DNA from: Leeuwenhoekiella polynyae
GTDB lineage: Bacteria > Bacteroidota > Bacteroidia > Flavobacteriales > Flavobacteriaceae
Direction: 5' to 3'
Length of the DNA: 64,000 nt
NCBI RefSeq assembly: GCF_004104075.1
Contig: NZ_QOVK01000009.1
Location: forward strand, 1-64,000
Part shown: positions 54,146 to 63,126 of the stretch, piece by piece
Position numbering within the stretch: position 1 is the first letter of the stretch
How the letters are laid out: the number at the start of each line of letters is the position of its first letter
The notes under the pieces: model-generated
Told to the model about the DNA's origin: nothing
Databases searched by the model: none
The model's input: only the letters and a program-made list of their open reading frames with translations
Position numbers and translations under genes: made by a program

Positions 54146-54559
54146 TTACAGGATATTACCATCAATCGAAACCTGCTGCTGAAAAACCCCTTTGATCAAA
54201 AGTGATTTAGACCCATTAGGAAAATCCCATATTACCTCATCACCTGTTGAGTAACCAATCAATGCAGCTCCCATAGGAGCCATCACCGAAATTCTTTTTT
54301 CAGCCAAATTGCTTTTTGCCGGGGATACGACGTAGAAATCCTGTTCCCAATCTTCCCATGCAACAATAACTTTACTGTTAAACCGAACCACATCTTCAGG
54401 GACTTCGGGATCATCACAAATTATCGCAGCCTGTAATTCTGCATTTAGATTATTAATTGATTTACGTACCAAGGGATCGTCTAAATGATACGAAACATTC
54501 ATAATGCGTTTCAAAAGCACATATTCTTTCTTTTCTAAAATCAAGCTTCCATATTTCAT
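54146..54559 (-). CDS. Rnk/GreA-family C-terminal domain protein
   Basis: 137 residues. A short N-terminal helix (EKKEYVLLKRIMNVSYHL), a linker helix, then the GreA/GreB C-terminal fold with FNSKVIV, the motif ISVMAPMGAALIGYSTGDEVIWDFPNG and a final strand. Rnk-like members bind RNA polymerase near the secondary channel without the cleaving coiled coil. 14 bp after glutamate dehydrogenase. Confidence 0.75.
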   Translation of the reverse strand: MKYGSLILEKKEYVLLKRIMNVSYHLDDPLVRKSINNLNAELQAAIICDDPEVPEDVVRFNSKVIVAWEDWEQDFYVVSPAKSNLAEKRISVMAPMGAALIGYSTGDEVIWDFPNGSKSLLIKGVFQQQVSIDGNIL

Positions 54560-54573
54560 AATTTCTAATTTGT

Positions 54574-55881
54574 TTATGGGAAAATCCCGCGTTGTACATA
54601 GGCTTTCTCAATGCGTTCGATAGCCAAAATATAGGCTGAAGTTCTCATGTCTATCCCCCGCTCTTCTGCTGTCCTACTTACATTTTGAAAACTTGTACGT
54701 AACTTATTTTCTAATTTTGCTATAACTTCATCAAGTTTCCATAGCTCTCCATTTCTATTTTGCAACCATTCAAAATAACTGGTAATAACCCCACCGCTAT
54801 TGCATAATATATCGGGTATGATGGTGACTCCTTTATCCAGAAGAATACGCTCTCCTGCTGCATTTATTGGTCCGTTTGCTCCTTCTGCGATCAGGCTCGC
54901 TTTAATACGTTCTGCATTATCTTCGGTTATCTGATTACCCAAAGCAGCGGGTATAAGGATATCACAGTCTATGCTGAAAAAATCATCTTTATTTATTTCT
55001 AGGGTATTCGGAAAATTTTTAATACCTGTTCCGCTGGTATTCGCATAGTTAAAAAGTGCTTCTACACCAATGCCTTCTTCTGAATATATACTTGCAAAAG
55101 CATCTTGAACCCCAACCAGTACGGCTCCATCTTTTTCCATAAAATATGCGGCCCAGTTACCTACATTACCAAATCCTTGTACGCTGTATTTCTTTGCTTT
55201 AAGCGAAATATTATTCGCATCTGCCCATAACTTAATACAGAGATAAACACCATACCCTGTAGCCCTGTCGCGGCCTTCTAAACCCCCAGAACCCACAGGC
55301 TTTCCCGTTACAACATGCTGATAAGTTGAACGTTCAGACGGACTCTTCGTAGACATGTAGGTATCTGCAATCCAAGCCATAGTCTGGGCATTTGTATTTA
55401 CATCTGGTGCCGGTATGTCGTGTTCAGGACCTATATTATCACCTAACGCATAAGTGAATCTTCGCGTAATACGCTCTAATTCTGATTGAGAGTACAGTTT
55501 GGGGTTTATCTGAATCCCACCTTTTGCACCTCCATAGGGCAAGCCTGCTAAAGAGGTTTTCCAAGTCATCCACATCGCTAATGCTTTTGCTGCATCAACA
55601 TCTACAGTATCGTGATAGCGCAATCCCCCTTTGTAAGGACCAAGTGCATTATTATGCTGAACTCGATAACCCTTAAAAATCGCCACTTCTCCAGAATCGA
55701 GCTTTACCGGGAAATGAATGATGATCTCATTTGTCGTGACACTAAGTATTCTACGTATATTCGGATTTAAATCTATTTGATCTGCTGCATTATTAAATTG
55801 CCCAAGCACATTTTCTACCATTCCAGTAGCCTGTGTTTTAGCACTGGTTTTTTGAAGTTTTTCTTTTTCTAGCGTTATCAT
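54574..55881 (-). CDS. gdhA: Glutamate dehydrogenase (Glu/Leu/Phe/Val family)
   Basis: 435 residues. The active-site segment LAGLPYGGAKGGIQ with the catalytic Lys, Asp in PAPDVNTNAQTMAW, and the NAD(P)-binding Rossmann motif QGFGNVGNWAA at about 231. It interconverts glutamate and 2-oxoglutarate plus ammonia. Sits in the sigma-54-linked operon after the Cys-rich gene, so nitrogen or redox control is likely. Confidence 0.9.
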   Translation of the reverse strand: MITLEKEKLQKTSAKTQATGMVENVLGQFNNAADQIDLNPNIRRILSVTTNEIIIHFPVKLDSGEVAIFKGYRVQHNNALGPYKGGLRYHDTVDVDAAKALAMWMTWKTSLAGLPYGGAKGGIQINPKLYSQSELERITRRFTYALGDNIGPEHDIPAPDVNTNAQTMAWIADTYMSTKSPSERSTYQHVVTGKPVGSGGLEGRDRATGYGVYLCIKLWADANNISLKAKKYSVQGFGNVGNWAAYFMEKDGAVLVGVQDAFASIYSEEGIGVEALFNYANTSGTGIKNFPNTLEINKDDFFSIDCDILIPAALGNQITEDNAERIKASLIAEGANGPINAAGERILLDKGVTIIPDILCNSGGVITSYFEWLQNRNGELWKLDEVIAKLENKLRTSFQNVSRTAEERGIDMRTSAYILAIERIEKAYVQRGIFP

Positions 55882-55902
55882 AATTTTTAAAATGATGTAA
55901 TT

Positions 55903-56061
55903 TCAATTAAGGTTTAGGGTTTTGTCAAAGTGTAGGCGATGATTTTCTGTTTGAGGAAAATCATACTCGCTACAAGACCACACCTGATCTTTATACGCGG
56001 TCAACACACAAGTTTTTAAATGAATACAGCTGAGGCAAATTGAAAATGAATTCGTTTTCAT
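55903..56061 (-). CDS. 52-residue Cys-rich protein
   Basis: Starts ATG at 56061, stops TGA at 55903. The cysteines form C-x2-C-x5-C-x11-C (SICLSCIHLKTCVLT...VWSCSEYD), a pattern of a small zinc- or Fe-binding knuckle. No signal peptide. It is the first gene after the sigma-54 promoter at 56127-56141, and 21 bp before the gdhA ATG at 55881. No homologue recalled with certainty. The ordered Cys spacing, start and position support that it is real. Confidence 0.6.
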   Translation of the reverse strand: MKTNSFSICLSCIHLKTCVLTAYKDQVWSCSEYDFPQTENHRLHFDKTLNLN

Positions 56062-56126
56062 AGTATATAATTTTCACCCGAAAATTGAGATTAAAATACT
56101 TCGAGTACGTTTACACAACCATTAAA

Positions 56127-56141
56127 ACAAGAGCCTTGCCA
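56127..56141 (-). promoter_or_regulatory. Sigma-54 (-24/-12) promoter of the Cys-protein/gdhA operon
   Basis: Minus strand TGGCAAGGCTCTTGT: the GG invariant is kept and spacing is correct; the -12 GC is GT. About 66 bp before the start at 56061. Confidence 0.6.
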
Positions 56142-56231
56142 AACAATCTAAACCCATAAGCATTACACCTCTAAAAGACTAATTACTAGAACAGTATGCT
56201 TGTTTCCCCAAAAAAATAATAATAAATCTGT

Positions 56232-56265
56232 AAACCTTATTTACCCGACTGGATAATTAGCACCC
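56232..56265. promoter_or_regulatory. Degenerate pair of GGGTA-type dyads
   Basis: On the minus strand GGGTGCTAATTATCC and GGGTAAATAAGGTTT at ~19-bp spacing resemble the better sites at 52952 and 60891. About 91-124 bp before the -24 element. Confidence 0.5.
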
Positions 56266-56279
56266 GAAATTAACACAAA

Positions 56280-56312
56280 GAGCCCCGACCTTATATTAAG
56301 ACCGAAGCTCTT
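56280..56312 (-). terminator. Weak hairpin after the sigma-54 regulator gene
   Basis: The minus-strand RNA can fold AGAGCUUCGGUCUU with AAGGUCGGGGCUCU through several G-U pairs, followed by UUUGU. It lies between the regulator stop and the next promoter. Confidence 0.4.
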
Positions 56313-56338
56313 ATAGATTTAGAATAAAAAGACTCGTG

Positions 56339-57667
56339 CTAATCCTTCAACTTTTCCCGCAAAGTTTTACGGGTAATTTTAAGTATTTCGGCCGCTTTGG
56401 TTTTATTATTCCCGGTTGTTCTAAGGACCTTTTGAATGTACTTTTTTTCCATTTCACCCAATGTTAGTAATGCTTCATCAGGAAAATCTAACTTGTATTT
56501 AAGGTGTTCGGGCAAATGATCTATAGTGATGTGGGTATCACACAAAATCACGGCCCGCTGTATAACATTTTCAAGTTCCCGAATATTTCCAGGCCATTGA
56601 TAGCGCTTTAAAACTTCTAACACGTCCGGATCTATTTTAACGAAACGGTCTTTGTATTCTATACCATATTTGAAAAGAAACTTATCAACGAGTAAGGAAA
56701 TATCGGACACCCTTTTACGCAATGGTGCTACTGCTATCTCAACGACACTGAGCCTGTAATACAAATCTTCCCTAAAGCTTTGGCTTTTAATCATTTCAAG
56801 CAAATCACTATTCGTTGCAGCGATAACTCTAACGTCTATCTTCTCAGCGTTTTGAGACCCGATACGCATGACTTCCTTTTCTTGTAAAACCCGTAGCAAT
56901 CGGGCTTGCACTGCAAGGGAGGCATTGCCAATTTCATCTAAAAAAATAGTACCTCCTTGCGCAGCCAAAAAGGCTCCTTTTCTATTGGTATCTGCACCTG
57001 TAAAAGCGCCTTTGGTATAGCCAAAAAGTTCGGCTTCCAGTAAATTTTCAGGAATACCCCCACAGTTTACTGCTATAAATGGCGCTGTAGCAAACTTACC
57101 GGAGTAGTGAATAGCACGGGCTACGAGTTCTTTTCCTGTTCCACTTTCACCCGTTATAAAAATAGTTGCTTTATTATTTTTTACGCGTTCAATAATTTGA
57201 ATGACATCATTTATCTTTTCAGAAGAACCTATGATTTCTTCATGCGTATTTTTTGCCCCTGTAGCGGTAGAAGATTTTTGAGAACCACTATCTGAAGTTT
57301 TAGGAATTGTACGCGCAATAGCCGCTTTCAATTCATCTTTTGTAAAAGGTTTCGTGAGGTATTCTAGCACCCCAGATTTCATCACCGTTAGTGAATCCTG
57401 TACAGAAGGATACCCGGTAACTACTAGCTTAGGTAGATTGGGATAGTGCTCTGATACAAATTTTAAGAGCTCAAAACCATCTATCTGCGGCATTTTAAGA
57501 TCTGTAATCATAAGATCTATATGACTATCTCGTAAAATATGCACCGCCTCTTTTACAGAGACCGCACGATAGGTGTGATAGTTCCAAGAATGTAAATGCC
57601 GCTGTAAAAGCTCTAAAATGTGCAAATCATCATCTACAATAAGTATATTCTCTTTTCGTAATCTCAT
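56339..57667 (-). CDS. Sigma-54-dependent response regulator (NtrC family)
   Basis: 442 residues. Receiver domain (about 5-120) with the phospho-Asp in LMITDLKMPQIDG, then a AAA+ domain with Walker A GESGTGKE (about 174), GAFTGA (the sigma-54 contact, about 216), Walker B GTIFLDEIG, and a Fis-type helix-turn-helix at the C-terminus (NNKTKAAEILKITRKTLREKL). Cognate kinase is the next gene upstream, 6 bp away. It is the natural candidate to bind the GGGTA dyads in this window. Confidence 0.9.
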   Translation of the reverse strand: MRLRKENILIVDDDLHILELLQRHLHSWNYHTYRAVSVKEAVHILRDSHIDLMITDLKMPQIDGFELLKFVSEHYPNLPKLVVTGYPSVQDSLTVMKSGVLEYLTKPFTKDELKAAIARTIPKTSDSGSQKSSTATGAKNTHEEIIGSSEKINDVIQIIERVKNNKATIFITGESGTGKELVARAIHYSGKFATAPFIAVNCGGIPENLLEAELFGYTKGAFTGADTNRKGAFLAAQGGTIFLDEIGNASLAVQARLLRVLQEKEVMRIGSQNAEKIDVRVIAATNSDLLEMIKSQSFREDLYYRLSVVEIAVAPLRKRVSDISLLVDKFLFKYGIEYKDRFVKIDPDVLEVLKRYQWPGNIRELENVIQRAVILCDTHITIDHLPEHLKYKLDFPDEALLTLGEMEKKYIQKVLRTTGNNKTKAAEILKITRKTLREKLKD

Positions 57668-57673
57668 GCTTTC

Positions 57674-58750
57674 CTATTTAGGTAAACGAACACTAAATAT
57701 AGCGCCTTTATCGGTATTGTTTTGAGCTACAATACTGCCCTTATGACTAGCCACAATACCGTGCACTACACTAAGCCCTAATCCAGAACCTTCGCCTGTA
57801 GGCTTTGTGGTAAAAAAGGGCTGAAAAACTTTTTCTAAAGCCTCTTCACTAAGTCCTGGACCTTCATCAAGTATTTTCAGAATAATGTGCTCCGTGTCTT
57901 GAAAGGCCTCGATAGTTACAACACCATTTTTAGGGGAAAAATAAATAGCGTTGATTATAAGGTTAAAGATAATTTGAGTAATCTGCACAGTATCTGCCTG
58001 AATGACAAGCGCTTCTTCTTCAATCTTCACCTGATAGCTCACCTGTTCTTTTCTAAACGTCGCTTCTAATAAATCGAGTGAATCATAAATATGCGGAACG
58101 ATATTGATATGTTTTTTTTCTTTTGGCATCGCACATGCAAAAAACATCAGCTTCTTTACTACTTCTCTTGAAAAAATCGTGTTCTTAATTATCTTATCAA
58201 GATCTGAAGCAGCTGTTTTATCAGCTGCCATACTCTCTTTAAGTAATTCTGCAAATCCTAGGATATTTGCTAATGGAGTATTAAGCTCATGAGCTATTCC
58301 GGCTGTTAATTCTCCCAGTATCGAAAGCCTGTCTGCGTGCTCCATTTGCCTTTTTAGTAGACTTTCATTTTTTTTAATAGCAACACGTTCTAGGAAATCT
58401 CCTATTTTAAGTGCTATATTATCAATTAATTGCTGCTCTTCTCTTAAAAAAGACATCTCCTTTTTTTTGAGAGAAACCACTATAGCTCCTTCTTCTTTAT
58501 TGAATAAATATATTGGAGATGAAATGCTTGCTTTGTTATCAGAAAATCCAGTCTTAATCTGGGTTTTACCTTTCCTTATTAATATTCCTGTATATTCTGG
58601 AAATTGAAATGCTTTTTTTAAACTGAAAGCAATAGCCTGAAATGTTTCTTCCTGATATTCAGGATCAGCATTCACCAAAATCGAAGAAACCTCATAAAGA
58701 CAGGTCAACTCTTTAATACGCTCTTTTAAAGCCTCTTCAGTAGCATTCAT
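57674..58750 (-). CDS. Cytoplasmic sensor histidine kinase of the sigma-54 system
   Basis: 358 residues with no membrane helix. The N-terminal ~130 residues look GAF-like (LYEVSSILVNADPEYQEETFQAIA). HisKA with the phospho-His in GIAHELNTPLANIL (about 152) and HATPase_c with NLIINAIYFS, DEGPGLS and GSGLGLSVV. Senses an internal signal, not known. Confidence 0.85.
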   Translation of the reverse strand: MNATEEALKERIKELTCLYEVSSILVNADPEYQEETFQAIAFSLKKAFQFPEYTGILIRKGKTQIKTGFSDNKASISSPIYLFNKEEGAIVVSLKKKEMSFLREEQQLIDNIALKIGDFLERVAIKKNESLLKRQMEHADRLSILGELTAGIAHELNTPLANILGFAELLKESMAADKTAASDLDKIIKNTIFSREVVKKLMFFACAMPKEKKHINIVPHIYDSLDLLEATFRKEQVSYQVKIEEEALVIQADTVQITQIIFNLIINAIYFSPKNGVVTIEAFQDTEHIILKILDEGPGLSEEALEKVFQPFFTTKPTGEGSGLGLSVVHGIVASHKGSIVAQNNTDKGAIFSVRLPK

Positions 58751-58779
58751 ATTTTATACTATTAATTTAAAGTGTAAGC

Positions 58780-60084
58780 TTAACCAGCACTATTGGGTTT
58801 AATTCTTAAAATAAGATACCCTATAATTGCAGCTATTACCGAACCTATGAGTATTCCCATCTTTGCTGATAAATTGTAGAAGGGATCACTTTCAAAAGCT
58901 AAATTAGAAACAAAAATAGCCATCGTAAAGCCTATTCCGGCAAGAAATGATGTTCCTATAATATGCCGTAGCGTAATATCTTTAGGTATATTGATAAGTT
59001 TAATCTTTTTAACAAAAAGAATTATAGCTGTTATTCCTATACTTTTCCCCAACACCAACCCTAAAATTATATTTACAACCAGTTGTGTATCTAATGCTAC
59101 TTCACTGGTAAGGTTTACACCTGCGTTAGCCAGTGCAAATATAGGAATGATTAAATAAGCAACCCAGCCATGCAAACTGTGCTCCATATGTTGTAAGGGG
59201 GATTGATAACGACTGGTCCAATCTTGAAGATCATCAATTTCCTGTATTTGTTCTTTACTTAGAATAGGTTTTTTAGAGATTGCTGACATTTTAATAGTTG
59301 AAGTGATTGCGACTAAGTTCTCTATAAATTCAGGCGTATTGATTTTTTGCCTAATAGGAACCGAAAATGCCAGTAGAACTCCTGCAAGTGTAGGATGAAT
59401 GCCTGATTTGAGGAATAAAACCCAAATCACCAATCCGAAACTTATAAGTATAAATTTTGAATAGTACTGTTTATAAGACAATATATAGATGAAGACCAAA
59501 AGAATCAGTGCGATTATTAGCATTGTCAAATTAATCGTTCCGCTATAAAAAAAAGCAATCACCACTACGGCTCCTAAATCGTCTACGATAGCAAAGGCCG
59601 TTAAAAAAATTTTGAGGCTTAAGGGTACTTTTTTACCTAATGCATTCAGAATAGCTAAAGAAAAAGCAATGTCTGTAGCCATAGGTATACCCCAGCCTTT
59701 CAGGGTTTCAGGATTTTGATTTAAAATCAAAAAGAATGCAACCGGTACAACCATTCCGCCCAATGCTCCAAAAAGCGGAAAGGCCATTTTTTTTAAAGAG
59801 TTTAACTCACCTATAAGCACTTCGCGCTTTATCTCTAAGCCAATCAAAAAAAAGAAAATGGTCATAAACCCATCATTAATCCAGAGAATTAAGGGTTTGT
59901 ACAATTCAAAGCCTTCCGTTTTAAAACCTATTTTATAATTCCATAAATCAGAATAACTATCTCCTAACGAAGAGTTAGCCCATAACAAAGCTAGGAGTGT
60001 TGCTAACAGCAGGAGTATTCCGCCGGAGCCTTCAATTTTTACAAATTTTTGGAAAAGAGTTTTGCTGAATAGGTTTTTATCCAT
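58780..60084 (-). CDS. nhaA: Na+/H+ antiporter NhaA
   Basis: 434 residues with about 12 membrane helices. The catalytic aspartate pair lies in FAIVDDLGAVVVIAFFY (about 166-167), and the helix LGGMVVPVAFF precedes it. A soluble insertion near 265-295 is longer than in E. coli NhaA. Exchanges Na+ for H+ for pH and salt tolerance. Follows the chemoreceptor-like gene and precedes the kinase by 29 bp, an unusual partner for a two-component operon. Confidence 0.9.
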   Translation of the reverse strand: MDKNLFSKTLFQKFVKIEGSGGILLLLATLLALLWANSSLGDSYSDLWNYKIGFKTEGFELYKPLILWINDGFMTIFFFLIGLEIKREVLIGELNSLKKMAFPLFGALGGMVVPVAFFLILNQNPETLKGWGIPMATDIAFSLAILNALGKKVPLSLKIFLTAFAIVDDLGAVVVIAFFYSGTINLTMLIIALILLVFIYILSYKQYYSKFILISFGLVIWVLFLKSGIHPTLAGVLLAFSVPIRQKINTPEFIENLVAITSTIKMSAISKKPILSKEQIQEIDDLQDWTSRYQSPLQHMEHSLHGWVAYLIIPIFALANAGVNLTSEVALDTQLVVNIILGLVLGKSIGITAIILFVKKIKLINIPKDITLRHIIGTSFLAGIGFTMAIFVSNLAFESDPFYNLSAKMGILIGSVIAAIIGYLILRIKPNSAG

Positions 60085-60151
60085 AGTTAGAATAGAGATT
60101 ATGATGTTAGATTTACAGGCAGTAGCTAGTTGTTGAGCTCTAGTATTACTA

Positions 60152-60763
60152 TTAAGAGCTCTTTTTTACTCTATAAAAAAGAGTAATTTGGATCACGATC
60201 CCAATAACGATAAGAAAACCAATTTCTAAAGTTGAAATAAGTTTACTCGTATTCAAAGATTTCTGGGCACTATGCATTAGATTTTCACTCTCATGTACCT
60301 GTATTTTTGACAAAGTAACCAGAGCATCTTGCATCGTATCAAGAGTATTAAAAATTTCCGTTTTTAACCGTTCAAAATTGGCGGTTTGTTGAATTATTTG
60401 AGGTTCTAATATTTGTATTTTTTCAAAACTCTCTTGCAGGCCTCTCAATTGGCTTGACTCCTTCCCGGTTAATTTTGTATTCTGAAAATCAGAAAGAAGT
60501 TTTGCTATCTTTTCATTATTCTCAAGCAATTTTTTAGAAATAGCACTGTCTTTTAAAGCCAGCCTTTTCGCGGCTAACATGTTAGAGATAGAAAAAATAT
60601 AATCCTGTACCAGTACCCGGTCTTCAAACACTTCATTTACCGATTTCTGAGCGGTTTCAAAATGATGTTGATCAATTTTATTGGTTGCCAGAACCAATAA
60701 AAACACCACCGAAAGTGCTAATATCGTGTTGATGCGTTTTGCTAAAGGTAAGTTTGAAATCAT
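60152..60763 (-). CDS. Four-helix-bundle (chemoreceptor sensor-like) membrane protein
   Basis: 203 residues from the ATG at 60763 (MISNLPLAKR); the longer frame is less likely. An N-terminal membrane helix (about 13-28), a ~150-residue periplasmic helical bundle like the ligand-binding 4HB_MCP/CHASE3 domains (HHFETAQKSVNEVFEDRVLVQDYIFSISN), and a C-terminal membrane helix (about 175-195). No HAMP or signalling domain follows, so it senses or protects rather than signals directly. It is the first gene of the operon read from the promoter at 60799. Confidence 0.65.
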   Translation of the reverse strand: MISNLPLAKRINTILALSVVFLLVLATNKIDQHHFETAQKSVNEVFEDRVLVQDYIFSISNMLAAKRLALKDSAISKKLLENNEKIAKLLSDFQNTKLTGKESSQLRGLQESFEKIQILEPQIIQQTANFERLKTEIFNTLDTMQDALVTLSKIQVHESENLMHSAQKSLNTSKLISTLEIGFLIVIGIVIQITLFYRVKKSS

Positions 60764-60798
60764 AATAATTTGCTTTAAAACAGGTTTTATCACTAAAA

Positions 60799-60813
60799 GC
60801 AAAATACTCACCA
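60799..60813 (-). promoter_or_regulatory. Sigma-54 (-24/-12) promoter of the sensor/nhaA/kinase operon
   Basis: Minus strand TGGTGAGTATTTTGC: GG and GC invariants are present at the correct spacing. About 36 bp before the ATG at 60763. Confidence 0.65.
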
Positions 60814-60890
60814 CAAATCACCACCAAACAACAACCAATTGATTATCAACAAGGTAAACCTAATCAGCTCTAAATAAGAAATTTCCTATC

Positions 60891-60925
60891 GGGTAATATG
60901 GAATCAAATTGGGTAATAAAGACCC
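60891..60925. promoter_or_regulatory. Tandem GGGTA dyads (upstream activating site)
   Basis: GGGTAATATGGAATC, then 20 bp on GGGTAATAAAGACCC, the second a near-perfect dyad. It lies 78-112 bp upstream of the -24 element. Base order follows the site at 52952. Confidence 0.65.
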
Positions 60926-60947
60926 GCTCTAATAATAATCAATCAAT

Positions 60948-60978
60948 AAAAAAGGCTTCCGGAATGGAAGCCTTTTCA
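60948..60978 (-). terminator. Terminator after GH31 gene
   Basis: AAAAGGCTTCC/GGAAGCCTTTT stem with loop GGAAT and a T6 tail on the minus strand. It may be bidirectional. Confidence 0.85.
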
Positions 60979-60998
60979 AACCAAAATTCAATTATTAC

Positions 60999-63116
60999 TT
61001 AAAACGTTAAAGTCAATTCGTTTTGAGAAGACCAGTCAGAATAGATGATTTGATTGTCTTTCACTAAACCAATTCTAAACTCACGTGCAGTTTTGCGAGT
61101 TCCTTCGGTTTGTTTTACACTTACTTTTAAGGTGTTTTCAGCAGTTTTGAATGCTGAAAAATCTAAGATCGCATAATCGCCATCCTGATAACCAAAACCT
61201 TCTCCGGCATCATCATACAGGCTTCCGAAAGCATTTCCTGATTTATCGGGATTGATTAACAATGTGAGCTTTTTTGTACTATAATCTTCAGTGCTTTGAA
61301 TTACCGGTCCCATAGGAACAATTGCTCCATCACGCAATTTTACGATTGCCTGATAGGTATCATCCGTTTCTTCAAAGGCGATGTCTTGCCAATCCCCTTC
61401 AGGCATTTTTAAATCCTCTGCCCAACGCGGAATAACCAATAGATTTTCACCCAATAGAAAACTCTGTTGCTCTTCTCGTAAATTTTCGTCCTGAATATCA
61501 GCAAAAAAAGTAGGACGCATAATCGGCATTCCTGTGGTTGCTGCCTCGTGAAACAAAGTATACAAATAAGGCATCAAACGGTATCTGCGATTGATTGCTG
61601 TACGCGACACATTCTCAATCTCTTCCCCAAAAGCCCATGGCTCCTGATCTTCGGTTTCGTTAGACGTGTGGTTTCTGGAAAATGGGTAATATGCTCCTAA
61701 AGCAATCCAGTTTCCGAATAAATCTGCAGACGGACTTTTTGTAAATCCTCCAATATCGGGACCGTTAAACGGCTGACCCGAAAGACTCAGGTTTATAGAC
61801 ATCGGGATCGACATTTTTAAGTTATCCCAGGTTGCAGAGTTGTCTCCCGTCCAGGTCGCAGCATAGCGTTGCCCGCCAATATAATTAGCTCTGGAGAGTA
61901 CAAAAGGGCGCTTCTCTGGATTCACAGCCATGATTCCTTCACGACTAGAACGCACCATTAAGAGTCCGTATACGTTATGATAACGCAAATGCACATCTCG
62001 TGGTAAATCGCCTCCTCCCCGGTGAATATTGTTATCTGGCATAGAACCACCCGGACCGTCAAAAACGGCCGGCTCGTTCATATCATTCCAAACCCCGTCA
62101 ATTCCCAGATTCATAAAATCTTTATATAAAGAAGCCCACCATTTTTGTGTTTCAGGTCTGGTATAATCCGGAAATGCAACCTGACCCGGCCACACTTCGC
62201 CATTATATTCATTACCTAGCGAGTCTAAAACCCAGTGATTGCCTGCACTTCCTTCTTGATAAACGGAATACAATGAATCTTGTTTTACACCCGGATCTAT
62301 CATAAATACCGACTTGAAGTCTCTGGCATGGAGATAAGCATTCAAGCCTTTAGGATCAGGAAATCCTTCAGGATCAAAAGTGAAGACTCTAAAGCCGTCC
62401 ATATAATCAATATCCATCCAGATTACATCTGCCGGTATTTTTCGAGTTCTAAACTCGTCTGCTAAGTCTTGCACATTGGTATCCGGAAAATAGGAATAAC
62501 GCGACTGCTGATACCCCAAAGCCCAGATTGGCGGCATTGCCATCGTTCCGGTGAGTTCTCCAAGCGCTACCATAACCTCTTGTGGTGTTTCTTTGTCGAT
62601 AACAAGAACTCTAAAAGAAGGCCCTTCGCTGATGATATCAACTCCGTTTTTTAAACGAATTTCTTGTCTCCATGAATTATCTGCCAAAATACCAAAAGAG
62701 CTTCCGTCGGGACGTACACCCAAAACCCAGGGATGAGCCTGATAAAGCTGCTTTCCTTCAAATTTTCCGTATTCATAATTGTCAGTATTCCAAAGCGTAA
62801 CCTCAGAACCGTTGCGACGCAGGTCACCAATAACTTCACCGGTTCCATAAAGATCTATATCGGTATTTAAATCAAAATGTACTGAAGTTTTTCCGTCTCT
62901 AGTAGTAAACTCCGGTTTGATCGTCCAGCTTGCCGGAAGCGAATCGCGCTTCGGTAGCTCTTTAAGCACTGCCAGAGAAGGAAGCGTATGAATCGAGTCG
63001 AAATCTTTTGGATAAAACACAGCAACGTCCGGTTCTGCCAGACTCGCCGATTGTGCAAAAGCAGTTTGTAAACCTGCTGTTAATGCTAAAATATACAGTA
63101 ATGTGAATTTCTTCAT
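60999..63116 (-). CDS. Secreted GH31 alpha-glucosidase
   Basis: 705 residues with a signal peptide (LALTAGLQTAFAQ). GH31 hallmarks: an N-terminal beta domain, the catalytic nucleophile in GVWNDMNEP (about 344), the acid/base in TWTGDNSATWD (about 424), YQQSRYSYFPD and GGFTKSPSADLF. Releases glucose from alpha-glucans. Ten bp downstream of the GH13 gene, so one starch- or glycogen-using operon. Confidence 0.9.
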   Translation of the reverse strand: MKKFTLLYILALTAGLQTAFAQSASLAEPDVAVFYPKDFDSIHTLPSLAVLKELPKRDSLPASWTIKPEFTTRDGKTSVHFDLNTDIDLYGTGEVIGDLRRNGSEVTLWNTDNYEYGKFEGKQLYQAHPWVLGVRPDGSSFGILADNSWRQEIRLKNGVDIISEGPSFRVLVIDKETPQEVMVALGELTGTMAMPPIWALGYQQSRYSYFPDTNVQDLADEFRTRKIPADVIWMDIDYMDGFRVFTFDPEGFPDPKGLNAYLHARDFKSVFMIDPGVKQDSLYSVYQEGSAGNHWVLDSLGNEYNGEVWPGQVAFPDYTRPETQKWWASLYKDFMNLGIDGVWNDMNEPAVFDGPGGSMPDNNIHRGGGDLPRDVHLRYHNVYGLLMVRSSREGIMAVNPEKRPFVLSRANYIGGQRYAATWTGDNSATWDNLKMSIPMSINLSLSGQPFNGPDIGGFTKSPSADLFGNWIALGAYYPFSRNHTSNETEDQEPWAFGEEIENVSRTAINRRYRLMPYLYTLFHEAATTGMPIMRPTFFADIQDENLREEQQSFLLGENLLVIPRWAEDLKMPEGDWQDIAFEETDDTYQAIVKLRDGAIVPMGPVIQSTEDYSTKKLTLLINPDKSGNAFGSLYDDAGEGFGYQDGDYAILDFSAFKTAENTLKVSVKQTEGTRKTAREFRIGLVKDNQIIYSDWSSQNELTLTF

Positions 63117-63126
63117 TTTTAAAAAA

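Noticed and set aside
60135-60170. GAGCTC hairpin and T-run between the sensor-like gene and nhaA as a terminator
   Set aside because: The T-run follows the stem only on the plus strand, while the genes run minus, and part of it is coding sequence.
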